A stretch of DNA of 64,000 bases from Pelomonas aquatica. Its GTDB lineage: Bacteria; Pseudomonadota; Gammaproteobacteria; Burkholderiales; Burkholderiaceae_C. The translations under genes were made by a program, and so were the position numbers. The notes under the pieces are model-generated. The model saw nothing but the letters and a program-made list of their open reading frames with translations. It did not search any database and was not told the DNA's origin. Positions 63,699-64,000 of the stretch are shown here, piece after piece (the first letter of the stretch is position 1; every line of letters starts with the position of its first letter). Location of the stretch: assembly GCF_026712205.1 (NCBI RefSeq), contig NZ_JAPPUW010000011.1, positions 1-64,000 of the forward strand, read 5' to 3'.

Positions 63699-64000
63699 TG
63701 TCCACCTTGCTGAGCGCCATCCGCTCGCTGATCTTCGTCGTCGTGCTGATCGTGACGGTCATCCCCTGGGCGCTGGGCGTGCTGCTGCTGTCCGTCTTCC
63801 GCCGCGGCGACCCGGTCTACTGGGCCTGCGCCGGCTGGCTCAAGGTCGCGATCTGGAGCGCGCGCTTCATCTGCGGCATCCGCTGGCGCATCTCTGGGGC
63901 TGAGAACCTGCCCTCGGCCTCGGACCGCCGTGCCGGCGTCGTGCTGCTGTCCAAGCACCAGAGCACCTGGGAGACCTTCGCCTACCCGGCCCTGCTCAGC
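63698..64000 (+). CDS. plsC: 1-acyl-sn-glycerol-3-phosphate acyltransferase, N-terminal part
   Basis: PlsC makes phosphatidic acid in the inner membrane. The visible 101 residues contain an N-terminal membrane helix (LIFVVVLIVTVIPWALGVLL) and the acyltransferase motif I region VLLSKHQSTWETF, where the HX4D motif appears as HX4E, as is usual in betaproteobacterial members. The gene continues beyond the right edge of the window. It overlaps gmhB by one base. Confidence 0.9.
   Translation, partial: MSTLLSAIRSLIFVVVLIVTVIPWALGVLLLSVFRRGDPVYWACAGWLKVAIWSARFICGIRWRISGAENLPSASDRRAGVVLLSKHQSTWETFAYPALLS

Overview
The window is GC-rich chromosomal DNA of a betaproteobacterium, most likely an order Burkholderiales member of the Roseateles/Mitsuaria/Rubrivivax type. 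This rests on gene content and order: phoH-ybeY, hslV-hslU next to a STAS protein and a cysteine-poor DksA, a CobW GTPase, corC-lnt-glyQ-glyS-gmhB-plsC, a DUF1840 protein, an Omp32-like porin and NnrU. The genus is inference. Genes are densely packed, often with ATGA or GTGA overlaps.

Layout. 1-345: the 5' end of a class C group II intron on the minus strand, directly behind an intrinsic terminator that ends a candidate structured small RNA. 345-9949: housekeeping genes (hemB, corA, ybeY, phoH, a NarL-type two-component pair, ruvAB, a porin, a phosphatase, DUF1840). 9983-13416: two overlapping c-di-GMP genes (PAS-GGDEF-EAL and HD-GYP). 13737-16624: GH1 beta-glucosidase with a LacI regulator and matching operator, then HU; tRNA-Leu(CAG) follows. 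17095-20306: lysine-catabolism-type genes (ALDH7, saccharopine dehydrogenase family) with a divergent Lrp regulator. 20308-26830: an accessory stretch with a NERD nuclease/helicase, NnrU, an RgpF-like protein, a papain-like peptidase fused to an alpha/beta hydrolase, a glyoxalase and a truncated histidine kinase.

26962-39057 is a nitrate assimilation locus: an ANTAR regulator with P-box sensor motifs, the transporter narK, a PP2C/Ser-Thr kinase fusion, nirB, an exported P-box protein, nirD, nasA and a siroheme methyltransferase. Palindromic elements have entered two of its genes. In narK a 94-bp element bounded by AAAAGGG repeats shifts the frame and replaces the C-terminus. In nirB a 162-bp hairpin element sits in frame after Met-Lys-Lys.

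39127-49157: a hydrolase gene with an in-frame stop, a chemoreceptor, coaX, then a 1116-residue fusion of a Dyp-type peroxidase with a cytochrome P450, followed at once by a STAND-type regulator and a LuxR-type regulator. I regard this as the most unusual enzyme here. 49173-64000: a kinase-TPR protein, hslU, hslV, a STAS protein, dksA, a CobW GTPase, corC, lnt, glyQ, glyS, a GmhB homologue that has lost both key aspartates, and the start of plsC.
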